A stretch of DNA of 64,000 nt from Eonycteris spelaea (taxonomy: Eukaryota > Chordata > Mammalia > Chiroptera > Pteropodidae). Location of the stretch: assembly GCA_003508835.1 (NCBI GenBank), contig PUFA01000057.1:9064501-9128500 (forward strand), written 5' to 3'. The translations under genes were made by a program, and so were the position numbers. The notes beneath the pieces are model-generated. The model did no database searches and was not told the DNA's origin. It saw nothing but the letters and a program-made list of their open reading frames with translations. Of this stretch, positions 1-11,755 are shown piece by piece. Positions within the stretch are counted from its first letter, which is position 1. Each line of letters starts with the position of its first letter.

Positions 1-186
1 ATGGTAATGTCCTCTGTGCCTTGCTATTGTGTTCGAAAAGAAATATAAGGGCTGTGCTAAATAAACTCAAGGCTGCAGCATTGACTGTATGCCCTCCCGA
101 AGCGCTTTCCTGTCTTCTTCTTTTTTTCCTTAGGCTTCACCTCCCTCTTTTAGGTGCTGTTCGACTTTAGCCGGCTGGCTCCGGCA
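1..186 (+). mobile_element. 3' part of a retroviral LTR (cut by window start)
   Basis: The segment has the layout of the end of an LTR: a TATA-like ATATAAG near 44-50, a polyadenylation signal AATAAA at 60-65, a pyrimidine-rich stretch at about 112-165, and an end in ...CTCCGGCA at 186, the usual CA terminus. The bases after it do not resemble a tRNA primer binding site, so this is a solo LTR or the 3' LTR of a provirus whose body lies left of the window. It abuts inverted L1 sequence. Family not identified. Confidence 0.55.
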
Positions 187-1430
187 TGTGGTGAAGAAAA
201 ATGAGGAGGAACAGCTCAGCTGCGGAGGTACCCCCACAAGAATTAAGAGTCCTGTCTCCACTCCAGGCTCCCCAGCCCAGGTTCCAGTGCCAGAAAGAGA
301 AGTCTCCATAAAATATGAATGTAAAAATCAGCAGAGATTATGGCTGAGTGAGATGGAGGGCTGCTGGAATCCCAGGCTCTGATGCCTTCCCGGTTTGCCC
401 TTTTGGTGTATTGTCCTCAGATATGGTTCTGAGTGGTGGTCCAGCTCAGTCTGAAGCTGACCTACTGGGAGGGGCCCTGTCGCAGGCCACGTTCTGCCGC
501 AGCCTGTGCCCTGTTTGGCTGAGCCACCAAGTAATTCGCAGTTGGCCATCACCCACACTGAGCTTGGATGTGCCTTAAGAGGCCAAACCACAAAGTGCGG
601 CTGGCTGCTGCTAGTGCTGGGCTTGAGGCTGCTCAGCAAGTGGTAAGGGGCACACCAAGGCCAGATGCTGCTCGTTTAGGTTTTGTGAACCTTTAAGAGC
701 TTTTAGGAAAGTTTGCAGCATGAGCCAGACAGGTCATTTGTATGGAAAATCCACTAGTAGAGGCTTGGGTGTGCTGGCAAATTGAGTGGAGCAAGGTCTC
801 AAGGAATCACCAGGGCCAGGAAACCAATGTTAGCCAGGTTGATGGAGACTCAGATATGGTGCCTACCTGTTTCTGCATGCTATGTCAAGGGAAGGCTTAA
901 CGACAGAACAGTGGCCTCTGCCAGAATTTCTGTCTGAGATAAAACTGCCCCTCCAGCCCTCACCCTGAAGCCAGACAATTCAGTTCCTCTCCAGTATCCC
1001 TGGTGCCTTTTGAGCTGCTGCCTCAGCGCTGGAGCTCAGATCAAGTTCATCAGTGGGTAAGTCCATGCACTGGCCCTTTAAGAGGAACACCTGGGACTCC
1101 AGCAGCCCTCTGTCTAACTCAGCCTAGGCTGGGGAGCCTGGTATGGGTTTGGGACTATTCACTCCTCAGAGGAGACCTCTGCAGTCAAGAATATCCCTCC
1201 CAGTTTTTAACTGCCACACATGGATGTGGGACCTATCCCTTTTGCATTCCTGCCCCTCTTACAAATCTCCACATGACTTCTTTGGTATATTCTTAATTAT
1301 AGGACTTCTGTTTAGCTAGACTTCAGGTGATTTTCAATGATAATTGTTCTGTAGTTTAGTTCTAATTTTGAGGTGGTCATGGGAAAAAGCCAGCACATTG
1401 TTTACCTACTCCACCATCTTAACCAGAGCT
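187..1430 (-). mobile_element. Inverted L1 5' region (5' UTR), degenerate
   Basis: Read on the minus strand the element starts at about 1430 with the typical L1 opening (AAGATGGTGGAGTAGGTAAA, seen as its complement at about 1400-1419) and runs through a GC-richer 5' UTR. The same sequence recurs at about 45060-46212, including the shared block CACTGGCCCTTTAAGAGGA at 1069 and its near-copy at about 45820, so both are copies of one bat-lineage L1 5' end. Open frames here, such as 1003-1296, are shadows. The LTR at 1-186 interrupts or bounds it. The part at 187-340 is less certain. Confidence 0.7.
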
Positions 1431-1439
1431 CTACACCAG

Positions 1440-1830
1440 CTTTCTTTTGAGTCATATTTTCCTGGTATACCTTTTAAATTGTGTTATTTTCAAATTTTGT
1501 ATATATCATTGGATTTTAAAATCCAGTCTGAGAGTCTGTTTTTAGGTCATAAGCATTTATTACAATTACTATTATCTTAGAAGTCTACCTTCTTATTTTA
1601 TAGTTTCTATTTAGTACATTTTCTTTTTTGTTTCCTTTTTATACAATATTCAAATTATTCCTTCTGATTCAAAATGATGTCTCTATTTTTTAAGGCTGCT
1701 TACTATTCCATTGTGCGATGTGCTATAATTTATTTCATTTATTTTTGATAAATATTTAAGTTGTTTCCAACTATATTTTAATCATATTCTATTTAAAATA
1801 ATGAAAAACTTTGGTTATACTTCACAATTC
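1440..1830 (-). mobile_element. Old L1 fragments, inverted
   Basis: AT-rich sequence resembling the complement of L1 ORF2 (start region at about 1440-1650, then an ORF2 3'-end-like phrase ACTATTCCATTGTGCGATGTG near 1701). Both pieces are too decayed for a subfamily call. Confidence 0.5.
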
Positions 1831-2409
1831 AAGTTTTTCTTACAGGTTTACCTCTCTGGGTACCTTTGGCTCTAAGAACTATTAGACTCTTTCATGGGCT
1901 CAATCTTAGGCTTTGTTCTCCAGAAGCAGCCCCTACAATGAGCATTTCTGTAAACATAACTTACTAGGACCTGAGCCCAGGAAAAACTTGCGGGAGAGTG
2001 GGGAAGGAGGCCATGCCATGTGAAGGATCAAGAAAATCACCTTGGAAGGTGAATTTGGTTCAGTCCAATAGTGGAGTTCTAGGGAAGTGGGGGTACTGCC
2101 TTAGCTCATGTTGACCAGGGCAGCTTCCCTCTGACATAGTTACAGGTATCTCCACTGCCCATTCAGGTTAAAGAGCCCTAAGGGCAGCATGAGAACAAAG
2201 AGGTACAGGAAATTACTTTGTGGAACTACTGCGCATATGAATGCTGAGCAGACATAATGTTGTCTGCTACAGTGTCCTGGCCCCTGCCTCAATGCAAGCC
2301 TATGAAGGAGAATCAGGAAGAGATGAAAGGGTAGCTTTTTAATCTCTTTGATTTTAAGCCTCAAAACAAATGCTGAGCTTTAAAGCAAAAAGTATCTAGG
2401 CTGACTCAT
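1831..2409. other. Non-coding, nothing recognised
   Basis: Unique-looking intergenic sequence of mixed composition. No gene, splice pattern or repeat family could be supported. Confidence 0.4.
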
Positions 2410-2545
2410 CTCTACCACTTATAGGTCATGTGGCCTTTGTCAAGACATCTATTAACCTTTTTAAGCCACATCTGTAACTGGGGATGGTGGTAGTTCTTAC
2501 AGCAGGAAGCTTAGTACAGTCCTAGCACAGAATAAATGGTGATAC
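2410..2545 (+). repeat. MIR SINE
   Basis: The order of motifs is that of MIR: GTCATGTGGCCTTTGTCAAG, then a 'cctttttaagcc...catctgtaactgggg' stretch, then GTACAGTCCTAGCACAGAAT. Old tRNA/core SINE, strongly decayed. Confidence 0.65.
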
Positions 2546-3120
2546 AAGTTCTTGTCATCATTATTATTCAGTAGAATTTTTCTCAAACAATACCTAAAGG
2601 ACTTTGAGTTACTTAAACAACCACTAGGAAGCACCTTACAAAGCAAAAATGACAGTCTTTTTATTACTAATATAAAATACATAAATGGAAGGAAATCACG
2701 TAAATCATAAGTTGCTATTTTCCATGGCATCTACAACAGCCATATTATTTTATTAAAAAATTGGACCAATTAAATTACCCAGGCCTTGGAAACTTGTAAA
2801 CCTGTACAAATTCCACATTGGAAACAACTGTATATTTAGTGTCAGTTAAACACAAATTATTGTTGGGATAAAAAGTTTTAATTCACATAAATTCACTAAT
2901 AAAACTACATACCAGGAGAGAACTACTTGGGGCTTGCTATACACATAAAGAAATTACCAGGACAAGACATTATCATATTTGGTTACATTCTCTCAGGGTA
3001 ACAACATATAGAGATTAGATAGAGGAAAAGAAAGGAAAGCATTTTCTTTTTTTTTAGTTGAGTTCCTCCAAACACCAGCCCTTAGGCAAGAGCTTATGTG
3101 CAGGTAGTTTACCTAGGAGA
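2546..3120. other. Non-coding, AT-rich, nothing recognised
   Basis: AT-rich intergenic DNA with a short poly-T near 3046. No gene or clear repeat seen. Confidence 0.4.
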
Positions 3121-3552
3121 TGTATCTGTCAAAGTTCTCCAGAGAAACAGAATTAATGGGAGATATGTAAATAACAAGGAATTGGTTCACATGATTACGG
3201 AAGCTAAGAAGTCTCATGACCTGCTGTCCACAAGTTAGAGACTCAGAAAGGCTAATGGTGTAATTTAGTCTGAGTCTGAGGGAAGTAGAAGATGAGGTGA
3301 GATGTCCCAGTTCAACAGCAAGGCAGTAAAAAGGAGGCAAATTCCTTCTTCCACCACTTTTTTTTGTTCTATTCAGGCCCTCAAGGGATTGGATGATGCC
3401 CACCCACAAAAAGGAGGGCAATTTACTTGGCTGAGTCTACCAATTCGAATATTAATCTCATCTGAAAATACTCTCACACACATACCCTGAAGTAATGTTT
3501 AATTTAGGCACCCCAGAGCCAGTCAAATTAACACATGAAATTAAGCATTACA
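3121..3552 (-). mobile_element. LTR-type dispersed repeat, family 'R1', copy 1
   Basis: Begins TGTATCTGTCAAAGTTCTCC and ends in the phrase 'agtcaaattaacacatgaaattaagcattaca'. A second copy in the same orientation is at 49163-49623 and an opposite copy is at about 38594-38990. All share the 'gttctccagagaaacagaa' end and the '(ag)gccctcaagggattggatgatgcccacccac' interior. I read it as a MaLR/ERVL-type LTR, but the exact family is not fixed. Confidence 0.65.
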
Positions 3553-3814
3553 GGAGATGACTCCAGGAAACACAAGTGAGAGAGTCAGGAAGTGAGGCAG
3601 AGAAAGGAGAAAAGTCAGTAAAGAGCATTTATGAGTGGGTTGCCACTATGGGCAATTGGTGTTCAATGGCACTGGGGACCCTCTGAAAAACTATGTGGAA
3701 CACACCCTCAGAATTGTTCGAACAAAGGAAAGAAATCACCAACTCACAGCTCCTTTGGTGGAGACTTACCCTAGAGTTGTTGAATACTTGACACAGGTTA
3801 CCCTACAAATGGGT
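3553..3814. other. Non-coding, nothing recognised
   Basis: Unique-looking sequence between two LTR-type repeats. The open frame from 3635 has no recognisable protein features. Confidence 0.35.
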
Positions 3815-4480
3815 TTGTTGCTGGTTCTGGAGAGTCCAGGAACTCCTAGACCTTGGTTCTTGGCATTCAGTCAACAAAGAATTGAAGGCAGATGCCCAGC
3901 CATTGCATACAAGCTACCTTTATTGAAAACGAAAGTACACTCTCAGAAGGGAGAGCAAGCTGCCAAGAGCAGTCAGCCCTGAAGTGCAGGCGAAAGTACA
4001 CTCTCAGATGGCAGAGCGGGCAGACTCAAGAGAGAACTGCTGCGTCATCCCTTCCCGTTGCGAGGTTAGGGATTATATTCATTAATCTAACTAAGGGGTG
4101 GAATATTCGTGATTTGGATGGTCCCTTTGTGGAAAGAAGGTGTTTTGGGGGTTTTTTTGTTTGTTTTTTTTTCTGGAATCAGGAAGACACCACTTTTCTT
4201 GCCATGTTTGGGCTTTTTGGAACTGCCATGGCATCAAGTGCATGATGGATACAGCCTTAACCGCAATGCTAATTTATTGTAATGATCATATAATGAAACA
4301 AAGGTGAATTCTAGGTCATACCAGCTGTCCTTCCATGCATGATTTTCCCTATCCCCTTTATTTTTCACTTTAGCAGGAAGTTTTAAACTACAAAACTGCT
4401 TCATCTCATCAAAGCTAGCGTTCGAGGCTGTTTTCATTTTAGTGGCTGTGGGAAAGGGCCCTAATGTAACTGCCATGTCA
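3815..4480 (-). mobile_element. Probable solo LTR, inverted
   Basis: On the minus strand there is a polyadenylation-type AATAAAG (complement CTTTATTG at about 3919) followed by an R/U5-like stretch. It contains a duplicated motif: CGAAAGTACACTCTCAGA occurs at about 3930 and again at about 3991. One possible outer boundary is near 4479, but no target duplication could be confirmed. Family unknown. Confidence 0.45.
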
Positions 4481-5129
4481 GATTGACCAAGCCAAAGAGA
4501 GCTTTTGGGAAAATAAACAGAAAGGTAAAGATGTTTGCTTGGAAAGTTTACAGTATATATGGGAACTAACCACTACAGCTTTAGGTGAACTCTATGACTG
4601 AGTGAACATGGGATGGGGCATTCACGGCATCTGATACAAATAAATGTCTTGAAAATCTATAGTGACTCAAGACACAGTGAAATGTATTATCATGCAAATC
4701 CATTTTAGAATCCAACTTTTATTTATTGCAGGAAGCAAAATATCATTATAATATTATTGCTTCTAAAATTTTGTTCCATAAAATGATACTCCAAAATTGT
4801 GCTCTAAGAAGGCTCTAGGTAATTATAGTCATCTTTCCTCTTAATCCAGTTCTCCTTCATCACATGACAAAACCATAATAACTTTAGTATATAATATACC
4901 CTGAGTCAATAGTCAAACGTATCATAAATTAATACCAGCACTAATACAATTTTGGTCACCATATCTGTTACAGAAAAATCTAATGTGTTAATACCATGCA
5001 GTAACTCTGCCCTCAGGTTTTCCAGGCCATTTAATTATTAAATTTCTCTTTTGAAAAAGATCTCTATTGTAAGCAATTCAGACTTTGGTGGATGGCAGGG
5101 TTTTTTCCTGAGGTCACCAGAGCTTTTAA
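4481..5129. other. Non-coding, AT-rich
   Basis: AT-rich intergenic DNA without recognisable genes or repeats. Confidence 0.35.
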
Positions 5130-5440
5130 CCACTGCCGAAAGTGCATCCTGTGCTGATTAACATACCTCGGATTAACTAGATTTAGCATGCGGCAATCAC
5201 ACACCATTCAGTGAGGCCCATCTCTGGTGAATCGTGGACATTAATGACAGTTGCAAGAGCTCAAATATTATATAATCACTAATTACATTCTGCGCAATTA
5301 GTGGAGACTCATCAGTGTGAATCACTAATGGCTGATCACCCTGTTCTCTCTGGGAAGAGATAGACAGTCTGCATAATTTTCTGATTGTATTAGCATAGAC
5401 ACAAATGCTATTAATGAACTTTGGTGATCATGAAGAGGCT
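5130..5440. promoter_or_regulatory. Candidate conserved non-coding element
   Basis: Repeat-free block with clustered homeodomain-type cores, including a mirrored pair: CACTAATT at 5278-5285 and AATTAGTG at 5296-5303. Such clusters are typical of vertebrate developmental enhancers. Conservation itself could not be tested here. Confidence 0.3.
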
Positions 5441-5630
5441 CAATGTCTGTGATGGACAAAGGCAAGAGGCTCAGCTTGATGGGTTTGGATACTTCATTTT
5501 GAACCACAAAGTGTGTGTTTTGTGGTTTGTTGATATGGCTCATTCAATTCCCACCTTCCAAATGGAAAAACATACAACATCCAGTCCAACCAAACACTAA
5601 AGAACTTGCACACAGACCAGTTAAAATACA

Positions 5631-5684
5631 CCACACACACACACACACACACACAACACACACACACACACACACCACACACAC
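5631..5684. repeat. (CA)n microsatellite
   Basis: Alternating CA tract interrupted by two AACA/ACCA breaks. The Cys-Val open frames on the opposite strand are artefacts of it. Confidence 0.97.
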
Positions 5685-5823
5685 TGTGAATATTTATTTT
5701 TTAAATAGTTTTCTGAGAGTCAAGATCTAAAGAATTTGTGGGACAAAATAAAGCTGGTAACAAAATAGGAGTAACACTTCTAAAATGGTAAAGAACTTAC
5801 CTGATTTTTAAAAAACCCTCTAT

Positions 5824-6229
5824 GTGCTGCTCAGGCTGCCACAACAAAGTACCACAGACTGGGTGGCTTAAACAACAGAAATGTATTTTCTCACACTCTG
5901 GAGGCTGGTAAGTCAAGATTCAAAGTGTCAGCAGTTTTGATTCTTCTAGGGCTTCTCTTCCTGTATTTGTACATGGCCACCTTCTCACTGTTTCCTCAAA
6001 ATGGCCTTTCCTCTGTGGCACATGTATGTCTCTTGTCTCTCCATGTGTCCAAATTTGCTCCCTTTGTAAGCACACCAGTCACACTGGATTAGGGATCATC
6101 TATATGACCTCATTTTACCTTACTTACCTCTTTAAAGTGCCTATCTCAATACAGTCATATTTTGAGGTACTAGGGGTTAGGGTTTCAACATCTGAATTTA
6201 GGAGAGACACAATTCAGCCCACAATAGCC
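5824..6229 (-). mobile_element. MLT1-type MaLR LTR, inverted
   Basis: Carries the MLT1 complement in order: GCTGCCACAACAAAGTACCA, ACTGGGTGGCTTAAACAACA, TCTCACACTCTGGAGGCTGG, GACCTCATTTTACC, then 'acaattcagcccacaatagcc'. Non-autonomous ERVL-related LTR, degenerate. Confidence 0.85.
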
Positions 6230-6309
6230 AGGACGTGTGCAAACTATTCTAACCCAAGAAGTTTTTGCTGAAAGATTGGTGATAGGCTTTGACTGTATGA
6301 AAATCCTTT

Positions 6310-6445
6310 GGTGAGAACTATTCTGTCCAAAATGGCAGCCCATAGACACGTGTAACTACTAAGCACTATTGTGATTAGTGGGACTGAGAAAGTGAATTTT
6401 TAATTTTATTTCAACTTAATTAATTTAAGTTTTAAAACAAAATAT
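6310..6445 (+). repeat. Old dispersed repeat (DNA-transposon-like)
   Basis: The stretch from CTGTCCAAAATGGCAGCCC through 'acacgtgtaactactaagcac' to 'gaatttttaattttatttcaacttaattaattt' matches a common mammalian dispersed repeat. A reverse-oriented relative is at 49800-49980. Family name uncertain. Confidence 0.5.
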
Positions 6446-8224
6446 GTAAAAATGCTTTTCTGTGAAATACAACTTTATTATTTTAGTAGAAATACATTTC
6501 ACTTCAACTATTAAAAATTTAATGTTTCAATTCAGGTGTGTTATAAGTGTGCTCTACATACTGAAATTTTAAATTTAGGATAAAAAATGTAATGTATCAT
6601 ATCAATAATTTTATTGATTATGTATTAAAATGAAAATATTTTAATGTATTATGTTAATGAAATATATTATTAAAATTAATTTTGTTTTGTTTTACTTTTT
6701 ATGGTGTAGCTACAAGAAAATTTTAAATTTCATGTCTGGTTTGCATTATATATTTCTATTGGGCAGCTTTGGGTTAGAACTTTAGTCCTCCAAAGTCCCA
6801 GTGCTTATCCAAAGTTAGTCAGTGTTCAATCTAAAGTGTCAATTTCTTCTGCCAAAATGATTAAAGTTTCAGGTCCTTTTGTGTCCTCTGTACTAAGATT
6901 ACGATTACTAAAACCAATCATTTTCTCTTGACTATATTATTAAATCTCCCATTACTTGCCCTATTTGTAAGTTTTCTCAATAATATTTTCAATATTAAAA
7001 TCTTGTTTATACATACCTATATTTAGGAATTAGGAATAATTTTCTTTGTAATGAAAAGATTCTTCCTTATAAGTTAATCCTGCTGTCCTGGTGCCCCTGG
7101 CTTTTTCCCCACAATACCCTGGCTTCCTTTATCCTCCCATCCCACTCATCTTTTTTTTTCTTTTTTCTGTTATCCTGCCTCACTTGCTAGGACATTCTTA
7201 GAGAAGGCATCTGATATTCTTTCCTTATTTAATACATGCTGAAAACTCGCTCTCATTTCTTCATCTGCAATATGTACTCTGCATTTTACATTATTAAAAG
7301 TTAAAAATTCAGGCAAAATAATTATTAGGTCAGAATAACTGATTTGTTGTCTCTAACCCTTTCTTTAACTGTTTAATTCACAAACATCACAAAGAACACC
7401 TAATAAACAGTTGACAAAACTTCTGGATACCTGATTCTCATGCAGTTTGTCCTTACCTTTCCCATCAGCCCCTTTTAGCCCTAAATGGAACATCTAAAAC
7501 TTCTTAACAACCTCAAAATTCATCCAATATCATATCCCCATTCTAAAACACAGGATGGGAGGTGAGGATGGGGTAAATAAAAGAGATTGATTTTGCTTTA
7601 GCTCTTTGTTTTTTCTGGCATCAATCAACCTTTAGAAATAATGAAATCAATACAAACATTTGTTAGAAGGTTGCTCACTTTCAAGATCATTTGCTACCTA
7701 TCTTGTTCATTTACATGGATCCCAAGGAGGATTTCAAAGAGTTTCTCACCCTTGTTACTCAGATAAAAGGAGGAAATGGGTGTCGAGTTTGGTTGTGTGT
7801 GCGTATGTGTTCCATTTAATGCACACAAGGATTCCCATGTGAGTTTTATTTTTCTGTCCTTTAATTGAAGTGATGTAGATTGAATAAAAGATGCATTTAG
7901 ACCCAAAAGCAAAAAAAAAATATTATAGCCTGAAAAGTGGCATACAAGTGTCTGGTCTCGCATACATAAAGAAAATGTCATTTTTCTGTGTATGTAATAG
8001 CAGCAATACATGGCAGAGTGACTTAAATTAGAAAATATAAGAGAAAGAATTATTGGTAAAGGTAATCAGCAGACAAATACTAAAGATTACCACTGAAACT
8101 TATGAGGGGAAGATAACAAAGGGTGTACCTGAACCAAATCTTCAGGTAATACAACAAAAGTTCAGTAGAAAACAAGAAAACAAGATTTTTAAAAAAGCTA
8201 TGGCCCATTGTTTGTTTAGAAGTG
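6446..8224. other. Non-coding, AT-rich
   Basis: About 1.8 kb of AT-rich intergenic DNA with short A- and T-runs. Open frames such as 7660-7842 and 7694-8011 show no recognisable domain. No repeat family could be supported. Confidence 0.4.
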
Positions 8225-9060
8225 TTTTAATATCCACTTATTTGTGATTTTCCAGTTTTCCCCTTGTTATTGATTTCTAGTTTCCTGCTATTGTGGTCAG
8301 AAAAGATACCTTGTATAATTTTAATTTTTAAAAAATTAAGACTTCCTAAGACTTGTTTTATGACCTAACATATGATCTATCATGGAGACGTTCCATGTAC
8401 GTTTGAGGAGAATGTATATTCTGCTGCTGTTTGATGGAATGTTCTGTATATGACTGTTAGGTCTATTTGGTTTAAAGTACAGTTCAAGTCCGATATTTTC
8501 TTACTGATTTTCTATTGGATAATCTATCCATTGTTGAAAGTGAAGTACTGAAATCCTATGCTTTATTATATTTTTGTCTATTTCTCCTTTCAGATCTGTT
8601 AGTATTTGCTGAATACATTTAAGTGCTCTGATATTGGGTACATATATATTTATAATTGTTATATCCTCTTGACAAATTGACCCTTTATCATTATATAATG
8701 ACCTTCTTTGTCTCTTTTTACAGTTTTTGACTTAAAGTTTATATTGACTGATGTAAGAATAGACACCTCTGCTCTCTTTTGGTTTTTATTTGCATGGAAT
8801 GTCTTTTTCCAGTCCTTCACTTTAAGCCTATGTGTGTGTGTGCCTGAAGCTGAAGAGAGTCTCTTATAGGCACCATATGGTTGGGTCTTGTTGTTGTTTT
8901 AACCCACTCAGCCACTCTTTGCCTTTTGATTGAAGCATTTCCCATCTACACTTCAAGTAAGAACTTGATAGGTAAAGACTTACTATTGACATCTTATTAA
9001 TTGTTTTCTGATTGTTTTATAATTTCTTTTTTCTTTTTCTTTTTCTCTTGCTGCCTTCCT
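8225..9060 (-). mobile_element. L1 ORF2 fragment, inverted
   Basis: The plus strand reads as the complement of L1 ORF2 5' (endonuclease) sequence: 'tatcattatataatgaccttctttgtctctttttac', then 'ctttaagcctatgtgtgtgtgtgcc', then 'ttttgattgaagcattt'. The same section of ORF2 appears at about 43648-43900. Frames are broken. Confidence 0.75.
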
Positions 9061-9335
9061 TTCTGAATTCATGATTAGAAAATTATGTAAATTAACAAAC
9101 AAATAAGAAAAATATGTGTTCCATTCTGATAAAAGATAAAATTAATTCAAAAGGCAATAGTCATAAACTTATATACAACCCATAACAACTTCACAATATT
9201 TATAGTAAAACTTACAGAAATATAAGGAGATGGACTTAAGCAACAGTTATTTTGATTATCTACCCTGAATAACATCCTGCTGCTAAGTCGCTAACAATTT
9301 AGATAAATTTTTAAAATTATTTTTTAAACATGATA

Positions 9336-9660
9336 TGTCAGTTTGCTATGGCTGCCAACTGAGTGGCTTAAAAAATAAAAATTTATTTTCTCACACTCTG
9401 GAGTCTGGACATCCAAGAGCAAGGCGTTGGTAGATTTGGTTTCTCCTGAGGCCTCTCTCCTTGGTTCGGATATGGCCACCTTCTCACTGTGTTCTCACAT
9501 GGTCTTTCTTCTGTACATGTGCATCCCTGGTGTTTCTCTGTGTGTCCAAGTTTTCTCATCTTATAAGGACATCTATTTCTAAATAAAGTCACATGGAAAT
9601 TACTATGGGTTAGGGCTTCAACATATTGATTTTGGAAGGATACAAGTCAGCCCTTAACAC
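9336..9660 (-). mobile_element. MLT1-type MaLR LTR, inverted
   Basis: Same family signature as the 5824-6229 copy: 'gtttgctatggctgcc', 'gagtggcttaaaaaataaaaatttattttctcacactctggag', ending 'tacaagtcagcccttaacacat'. The element is shortened internally. Confidence 0.85.
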
Positions 9661-9667
9661 ATAGGCA

Positions 9668-11303
9668 AGAAAACCAAAATCCTCAGGGGCCAAAACAAAG
9701 TCAAATCAGTAATCAGGAGACATAAGCAAGCTGTGAAACCATGTCTCATGAGGCCATATGCCACTATCTAGTAGAAAAAGCTTCTATTTTGATGACTTGC
9801 TCATAGAGGCAGAAAGCAGGGCCCATCCTTGGTAGGAAATCAGAAGCACCTCATATAAAATAGCATCTCCCCAAAGCCACACATTAATAAGAGATAAACC
9901 AGACAAAAAAAAATCTCTCTTACATAAGCATAAAACAAAAAAAATTTACCTGTCTCAACGTGGACATTGGGCAGGAAAAAAAAATATCCTCTAACAATCT
10001 TTCACCAACCCAGCCATAATCTGAGGTTGGTGATCCCCTTCAGGGTGACCTTCCAGAAAAAAATATTTCCTCACAAACATTTTTAAGCCCATTGGACACT
10101 GGGTCTAACGTGATTTTTGATAGCCAAAGAACCAAAGAATTATCATGGAATCCTCATTAGATTGGGACAAGTATGAAGTAGACAACTGGCCAGGCTCCCA
10201 GTAGGTCCACTGGATCCATGACTTATCTAATAGTTAGAAAAGATATATTTGGTAGTTGCCACAATTCTCACATTGGTTCATCTGTCTATGTTTTGAGAGC
10301 TGTCATGGTGGGGGAAACTAAGTGAAATAGCTCCTTCTGAAATAGCTCCTTCGGCTCTTCATTCGTGAGGTTACAGCAGAAACAATATCCCTTCACTTTG
10401 AGCCTATGCTGTGCATATTCTGGAGGAATGACAGAAATTATCGCCGCTCTTAAATATCTAAAGGAAGGAGAGGTTGCCATCATTATATCCTCTCTAATTC
10501 TCCAATCTGGCCCTACCAAATGAGGATAGACACTGGAGGATGATGGTAGACTAAGTGTAAATGGAACTAAGTCATAGCCACTGTCATAGTTGCCCTAGAT
10601 GTGGTATCTGTACAGCAGATTAATATGTTTCAGGTAAGTGGGATGTAGTCATTGATTTAGAAGATGTTTTCTTTCTCGTACTTATCAGGAATGAGGACCA
10701 GAGCAGTTTGTATCTACCCAAGATGGACAACAGTATACATTTGTAGTCTTGCCCCAGAGCTATGTAAACTCTCCTGCTCTTAGACTTATGGACTAGATAC
10801 TCTACAGTCCATAGAAAACTTGATGGTTGGACTTCCTGCAGAACATCCCATTGGTACATGTATGACATTAAGTTTATAGAACCAAATGAGAAAGAAGTGC
10901 TAAAACAGAGAATAGTGAATAAATCCTATGAAGATTCTGGAACCTACTCATCATTAAAGTTTTTAGTGATCTAAAGCATGATGTAATTCTCCCTCCAAAG
11001 GAAGGACAAATCATTGCATCTCAATCAATGCCTGATAAGCCTATTCAAGTTCTAGTGGGAAAATATTTCATATCTGGGAAAGCTGCACCAACCCACTTAC
11101 CAAGTGATACAAAAGGCTGCCAACTTTGATGGGGCCCAGAGCAGGAAAAGGCTCTGCGGCAGGTTAGATCAGCCTCTTGGGCCATAAATTTTGACAGACT
11201 TTGTAGTATTAGAGGTACACATGGTGGTAGAAGATACCCAGTAGAGTTTATGTTCAGTTTCAATAAAAGAATCACTATGTAGATTCCAGAGTTCTAGAAT
11301 AAT
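9668..11303 (+). mobile_element. Decayed endogenous retrovirus, gag end/protease/RT part
   Basis: Remnant of a retroviral pol region in plus orientation. A zinc-knuckle-like RGHW stretch lies near 9958, a protease active-site-like LDTGSN is encoded at about 10093, and a reverse-transcriptase section ending in LVH-type sequence lies at about 10680-10890, followed by connection-domain-like sequence at about 11060-11200. Every section is broken by stops and frame changes, so nothing is translatable. The downstream integrase/dUTPase order (see 11756-13720) points to an ERVL-like lineage. No LTR was identified. It is interrupted by an L1 3' end at 11304-11752. Confidence 0.7.
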
Positions 11304-11752
11304 CCATGCCATCAGCAGTACAGAACTTTACACCATCAAAAAAATACTCCTCAAAATGTGGTATATACAATAAAATATTATTCAGCCTTAAAAAGGAAGA
11401 AAATTCTGACATATGCTGTAACAGGATGAACCTTGAGAAGATTATGCTAAGTAAAATAAGCCAGATAAGAAAAATGCTGTATGATTTCCCTTATATGAGG
11501 TACCTAGAGTAGTCAAGTTCACAGAGACATAAAGTAGAATGGTGGTTGCCAGGAACAGTGGGAAGAAAAAGGAGAGTTATTGTTTAATTAGCATAGAGTT
11601 CTAATTTTACAGCATGAAAAGAGTTCTACAGATGGAAATAGTGATGGTTGCACAATATGAATGTACATAATACCTACTGAACAATACAGTTGAAATAGTT
11701 AAAATGGTAACTTTTATGTTTTATGTATTTTACCACAATAAAAAAAAGATTG
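11304..11752 (+). mobile_element. L1 3' end inserted in the endogenous retrovirus
   Basis: Typical mammalian L1 ORF2 tail and 3' UTR: AATATTATTCAGCCTTAAAA, 'tatatgaggtacctagagtagtcaa', 'gtagaatggtggttgccagg', 'tgatggttgcacaatatgaatgtac', and a final 'attttaccacaataaaaaaaag' tail near 11729-11750. 5'-truncated insertion that splits the retroviral remnant, so it is younger than the retrovirus. Confidence 0.88.
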
Positions 11753-11755
11753 GAG

